From: an uncultured Ruminococcus sp.
Lineage (GTDB): Bacteria; Bacillota; Clostridia; Oscillospirales; Ruminococcaceae
NCBI GenBank assembly: GCA_947589205.1
Contig: CANQCJ010000084.1
Coordinates: 1 to 8,752 of the forward strand
Direction: 5' to 3'
Length of the DNA stretch: 8,752 nt
Part shown: piece by piece, positions 6,792 to 8,752 of the stretch
Position numbering within the stretch: the stretch's first letter is position 1
How the letters are laid out: each line of letters begins with the position of its first letter
Notes under the pieces: generated by a model
What the model saw: only the letters and a program-made list of their open reading frames with translations
Databases searched by the model: none
Told to the model about the DNA's origin: nothing
Made by a program: the position numbers and the translations under genes

Positions 6792-6843
6792 GTGCAGCCT
6801 AAAAAATTATGCGCGGTATATTTGCCTGTATATTTATATCTAT

Positions 6844-6886
6844 ATATGGTATTTTAAAATTTATGCAATATCTCATACGGTATTTT
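6844..6886. repeat. ATATGGTATTTT repeat copies downstream of the GGDEF gene
   Basis: ATATGGTATTTT (6844-6855) is identical to 4849-4860 and is the reverse complement of 4807-4818, on the other side of the GGDEF gene. A variant, ATACGGTATTTT, lies at 6875-6886. The unit is AT-rich, so chance is not excluded. Confidence 0.4.
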
Positions 6887-6908
6887 AATATAACTCCGTA
6901 TAATAACC

Positions 6909-6935
6909 ATCGCCGATTTAAATGCAAACGGCGAT
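6909..6935 (-). terminator. Hairpin after the minus-strand propeller gene, possible weak terminator
   Basis: ATCGCCG and CGGCGAT (6909-6915 and 6929-6935) form a 7-bp GC-rich stem with a 13-nt loop, starting 24 bases after the stop codon of the minus-strand gene. On that strand it is followed by GGTTATTATA, not a clean T run, so termination would be inefficient if it occurs here. Confidence 0.4.
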
Positions 6936-6958
6936 CATTTCGGCAATACTAAAATACT

Positions 6959-8121
6959 TCATATCTTAAAATTTACGATCCGTATATTCTTTTCCGTATT
7001 TCCCCATATAACAGTATAGATATTATTTCCATAAACTTTTATATCCCCCACGACCTCACCGCCGCAAAATATCCGATCTATTACCGAACCGGTATCTATC
7101 GAAATTCGTTGTATTGATTTTGAAAAATCACCGACAATTACCGAATCTTCAAAAAAATCAAAATAAACGCAGCCGTTTTTTAACGGAACAGACCATTTTA
7201 ATTTGCCGTCGTTTACAGAAATATCATTTATGAAGCCGTCTGCTCCCGACGTGCCGAAAATAATATCGTTTTTGAAAAAACACAGCTTGGAATAAAGCCG
7301 CGGGATCGTTCTGAAATTAAATATCTCGCTTCCGCCGTGCATATCGAGACATATCAATTCGGTCGAGTTTTTTACCCAAAATAATTTATTTTCGTAAAGA
7401 TAAATTTTGCAGTCAAGCTGAGGTCCTTCAAATTTTCTTTTGTGTTTCCAGACAATTTTTTTATCTTTTATGTTATACTTTAAAATTCCCGCAGCCGTGA
7501 AATTTGTATATCCCAATGCGATATTATTTTCATCTATCCTTTTAGGACAATACAGCTTATCAATGCGCGGAAGCTTTATTTTTTCTATAATTTCTCCGCT
7601 TTCCTTTTCAATTAAAAGGAGACTGTCGTTTCCAAAGCAAGAAATTTTATTTTCAAAAAAGATAATTCTCCCGCAAAATAAGGCGAATTATTTGAAATAT
7701 TTTTTTCGCAGACAACCGATGACCTTTCCATATCGAAAATTATAAAAAATTTTCCGCAGACCAAATAAAGAAATTTCTCATCAACAAAATGAGAATTTAT
7801 TTTTCCTTTTGAAAACAAACAAAATTTTTTAACGGCAGAGTTTTCATCGCAAACAAACAGATCTCCGGCATAAATTATTATTTTTTCATTGTATTTTTCA
7901 AAAAAGAAATCGGACGAAAGAGAGAATCTTCCCTCGAGGATGATCTGACCTCCCAAACCTTTTTCCGTATCTATCATATGAAGTATCTTTTTTCCCGGAC
8001 GATCTTTTTCGGCAGGCGAAATATAATAAATTTTTCCGTTATCAAAAAACAGCGGACATTCAAATTCAAAATTTTCGGATCTTTCATTTGTGGGAAGAGC
8101 ATATTCCCGGATAACATTCAT
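6959..8121 (-). pseudogene. Frameshifted beta-propeller-like (PQQ/WD-type repeat) protein
   Basis: Two minus-strand frames together look like one protein of about 387 residues. The 5' part (8121 to 7612) starts with ATG behind GGAG (8131-8134, spacing 9) and ends early at TAA. The 3' part is open from 7687 to the TGA at 6959-6961 in the -1 frame and has no good start of its own; its first candidate is a TTG at 7516. Read through, ELSFFENKISCFGND joins the halves smoothly. The protein shows repeated short strands of the kind xxIYxxxDxxxGxxxW, such as INDISVNDGKLKWSV and LKYNIKDKKIVWKH, typical of PQQ-like or WD-like propellers, which usually serve as binding scaffolds. No signal peptide is seen, so it should be cytoplasmic. 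It is far more AT-rich than the genes to the left. It may be a decayed gene, a sequencing error in a T6 run, or a frameshift-read gene; the family is not certain. Confidence 0.7.
7654..7660 (-). other. Slippery heptamer at the frame break
   Basis: On the minus strand the zero frame reads TCT TTT TTG, so T-TTT-TTG matches the X-XXY-YYZ form of a -1 slippery site, and a -1 slip here enters exactly the frame that continues to 6959. A missing seventh T would have the same effect. The first evident hairpin downstream, TCCTTTT/AAAAGGA (7602-7620), starts 33 nt further on, too far for a standard stimulator. Confidence 0.4.
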
Positions 8122-8152
8122 CTGCGTTCACTCCGTTTTTGTCTTTTTATTA

Positions 8153-8181
8153 AGTATAGCATTTATTGTTGCGTTTGTCAA
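8153..8181 (-). promoter_or_regulatory. Consensus sigma-A promoter of the propeller gene
   Basis: Read on the minus strand: TTGACA (8181-8176), a 17-bp spacer and TATACT (8158-8153), with a start point near 8146 and a leader of about 25 nt to the ATG at 8121. An excellent promoter for a broken gene suggests the break is recent, functional or an error. Confidence 0.9.
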
Positions 8182-8205
8182 GGTATATATAATGCGGGTG
8201 GGTGT

Positions 8206-8246
8206 AAAAAATCTCGCAAATCCCTTCATTTTAGGGGATCTGCGAG
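8206..8246 (-). terminator. Rho-independent terminator of a minus-strand transcript entering from the right
   Basis: On the minus strand CTCGCAGATCCC (8246-8235) pairs with GGGATTTGCGAG (8224-8213), 12 bp including one G-U pair, over a 10-nt loop, then ATTTTTT (8212-8206). On the plus strand the same position is an A-C mismatch, which marks the minus strand as the working one. It sits 24 bp upstream of the -35 box of the propeller gene and insulates it. Confidence 0.85.
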
Positions 8247-8393
8247 CGATGTGCGTGCTGACTCATATGGGAATTTAACCAAGCCTTTAGAATTTTGTAT
8301 CTTGTAATAACTTGTCAAAAATCCCTATTCTGCGCGGTTTGTGAAAGATACAGCGTTTCTGTCTTTTATTTATTTGCCCTGACTTTTCATATC

Positions 8394-8415
8394 AATAAGT
8401 CCCAAATAAGTCCCA
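8394..8415. repeat. Perfect tandem 11-bp direct repeat
   Basis: AATAAGTCCCA occurs at 8394-8404 and again, without a gap, at 8405-8415. An 11-bp period puts both copies on nearly the same helix face, as in arm-type sites for integrases or in operators. No recombinase gene is seen in the window. Confidence 0.6.
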
Positions 8416-8442
8416 TGCCATTGGATATTTCTGCTTACAATT

Positions 8443-8476
8443 AACGGTATCAGCGCAGTTTTGTGTTGATACCGTT
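8443..8476 (+). other. Long hairpin, possible plus-strand terminator or structured RNA
   Basis: AACGGTATCAGCGCA (8443-8457) pairs with TGTGTTGATACCGTT (8462-8476) over a 4-nt loop, 15 bp with two G-U wobbles on the plus strand; on the minus strand these are A-C mismatches. TATTTAGGG follows, a weak T run. No plus-strand gene precedes it. Confidence 0.5.
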
Positions 8477-8541
8477 TATTTAGGGTAAGCCCGGTAAAAC
8501 AAAAGAAATCGACAAGAAAAAGGCGATTTTACATTATTCTG

Positions 8542-8578
8542 AAAGCTGTAACATTTTAGTTTAAGGTGTTACGGCTTT
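8542..8578 (+). other. Second long hairpin in the right-hand gap
   Basis: AAAGCTGTAACA (8542-8553) pairs with TGTTACGGCTTT (8567-8578), 12 bp with one U-G wobble on the plus strand, around a 13-nt loop. ATTCTG follows, so it is not a standard terminator. As in the hairpin at 8443, the wobble favours plus-strand RNA. Confidence 0.45.
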
Positions 8579-8622
8579 ATTCTGTCAAAAGGTAAACTGC
8601 GATCATATAAAGATGTGTTCAT
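8569..8622 (-). CDS. Possible 17-codon small ORF
   Basis: ATG at 8622 is preceded on the minus strand by GAAAGGACGA, a reasonable ribosome binding site, and codes for MNTSLYDRSLPFDRIKP before a TAA. It lies 19 bases after the stop of the upstream gene and overlaps the right arm of the hairpin at 8542-8578. It has no recognisable motif. A chance ORF of this length is quite likely. Confidence 0.15.
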   Translation of the reverse strand: MNTSLYDRSLPFDRIKP

Positions 8623-8641
8623 TCGTCCTTTCAGCAGACAT

Positions 8642-8752
8642 TCATTTGTCTTTTATCATATCTGCCACTTTTAACGCCACATAGAATTTATCAAGGTTGT
8701 GATTTGCCTCATGCAGACCTTTGGGTATGTAATCAGGTTGGTCAACAATATC
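8642..8752 (-). CDS. C-terminal end of an unidentified protein (possibly a DNA methyltransferase)
   Basis: The last 36 codons of a minus-strand gene are visible, ending at a TGA (8644-8642); the rest lies beyond the right edge. The peptide includes QPDYIPKGLHEANHNLDKF and ends in MIKDK. It looks like genuine coding sequence: mixed hydrophilic residues and no stop back to the edge. The P-x-x-L-x-x-A-N/H-x-x-LDK pattern recalls the tail of MmeI-like adenine methyltransferases (PP-x-L-x-KAH-x-x-LDKAV), but with only 36 residues this is a guess. Its transcript could end at the terminator at 8246-8206. Confidence 0.5.
   Translation of the reverse strand, partial: DIVDQPDYIPKGLHEANHNLDKFYVALKVADMIKDK

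Larger units (their letters stand above)
8247..8641. other. Non-coding stretch with a tandem repeat and two long hairpins
   Basis: No open frame here has a credible start and protein-like content beyond 17 codons. It holds a perfect tandem 11-bp repeat (8394-8415), a 15-bp hairpin (8443-8476) and a 12-bp hairpin (8542-8578). It lies between the last gene on the right and the minus-strand terminator at 8246, so it may be a long 3' untranslated region or the remains of a mobile element end. Confidence 0.5.

Noticed and set aside
7978..8307. Plus-strand ORFs at 7978-8307 and 8090-8278, the second with a hydrophobic stretch
   Set aside because: They lie over the start, promoter and terminator signals of the minus-strand units, lack ribosome binding sites, and the second starts with GTG.
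8394..8415. Start of a CRISPR array
   Set aside because: Only two 11-bp units, directly abutting without spacers.

Overview
The window looks like a chromosomal segment of a gut-type Firmicute, probably a clostridium of the Oscillospirales/Ruminococcaceae kind. This rests on consensus sigma-A promoters, strong AGGAGG-like ribosome binding sites, a tRNA gene without an encoded CCA end, plant-polysaccharide enzymes of the xylan type, and a diguanylate cyclase of the kind common in these bacteria. The genus cannot be fixed from the sequence alone.

Layout: (1) Bases 1-1431 (+) are the 3' two thirds of a family 3 glycoside hydrolase, closed by a rho-independent terminator. (2) Bases 1518-4507 (+) are a compact probable operon with its own promoter. 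It encodes a CE2-type SGNH esterase lipoprotein, a DUF815 AAA+ ATPase and a GNAT acetyltransferase, with gaps of 24 bp and 1 bp. (3) Bases 4564-4775 (+) are a tRNA-Lys(UUU) unit with perfect -35 and -10 hexamers and a terminator. (4) Bases 4777-5037 are an AT-rich gap with hairpins, leading into a GGDEF diguanylate cyclase (5038-6753, +) whose catalytic domain sits between copies of one PAS-like sensor module; it also has a clear terminator. (5) From about 6800 to the right edge the DNA becomes markedly AT-rich. It holds a frameshifted beta-propeller-like gene on the minus strand (6959-8121) with its own consensus promoter, a 520-base stretch without a convincing gene (minus-strand terminator, tandem 11-bp repeat, two long hairpins), and the last 36 codons of an unidentified minus-strand gene.

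How the genes fit: the GH3 enzyme has features of the beta-xylosidase/beta-glucosidase branch, and the neighbouring CE2 esterase would remove acetyl groups from xylan or mannan, so the left third reads as a small hemicellulose-use locus. The ATPase and acetyltransferase travel with the esterase but have no obvious part in sugar breakdown. The diguanylate cyclase stands alone and would make c-di-GMP in response to an unknown signal. The right end has the base composition and broken gene content of an accessory region. No complete mobile element, CRISPR array or rRNA gene was found.
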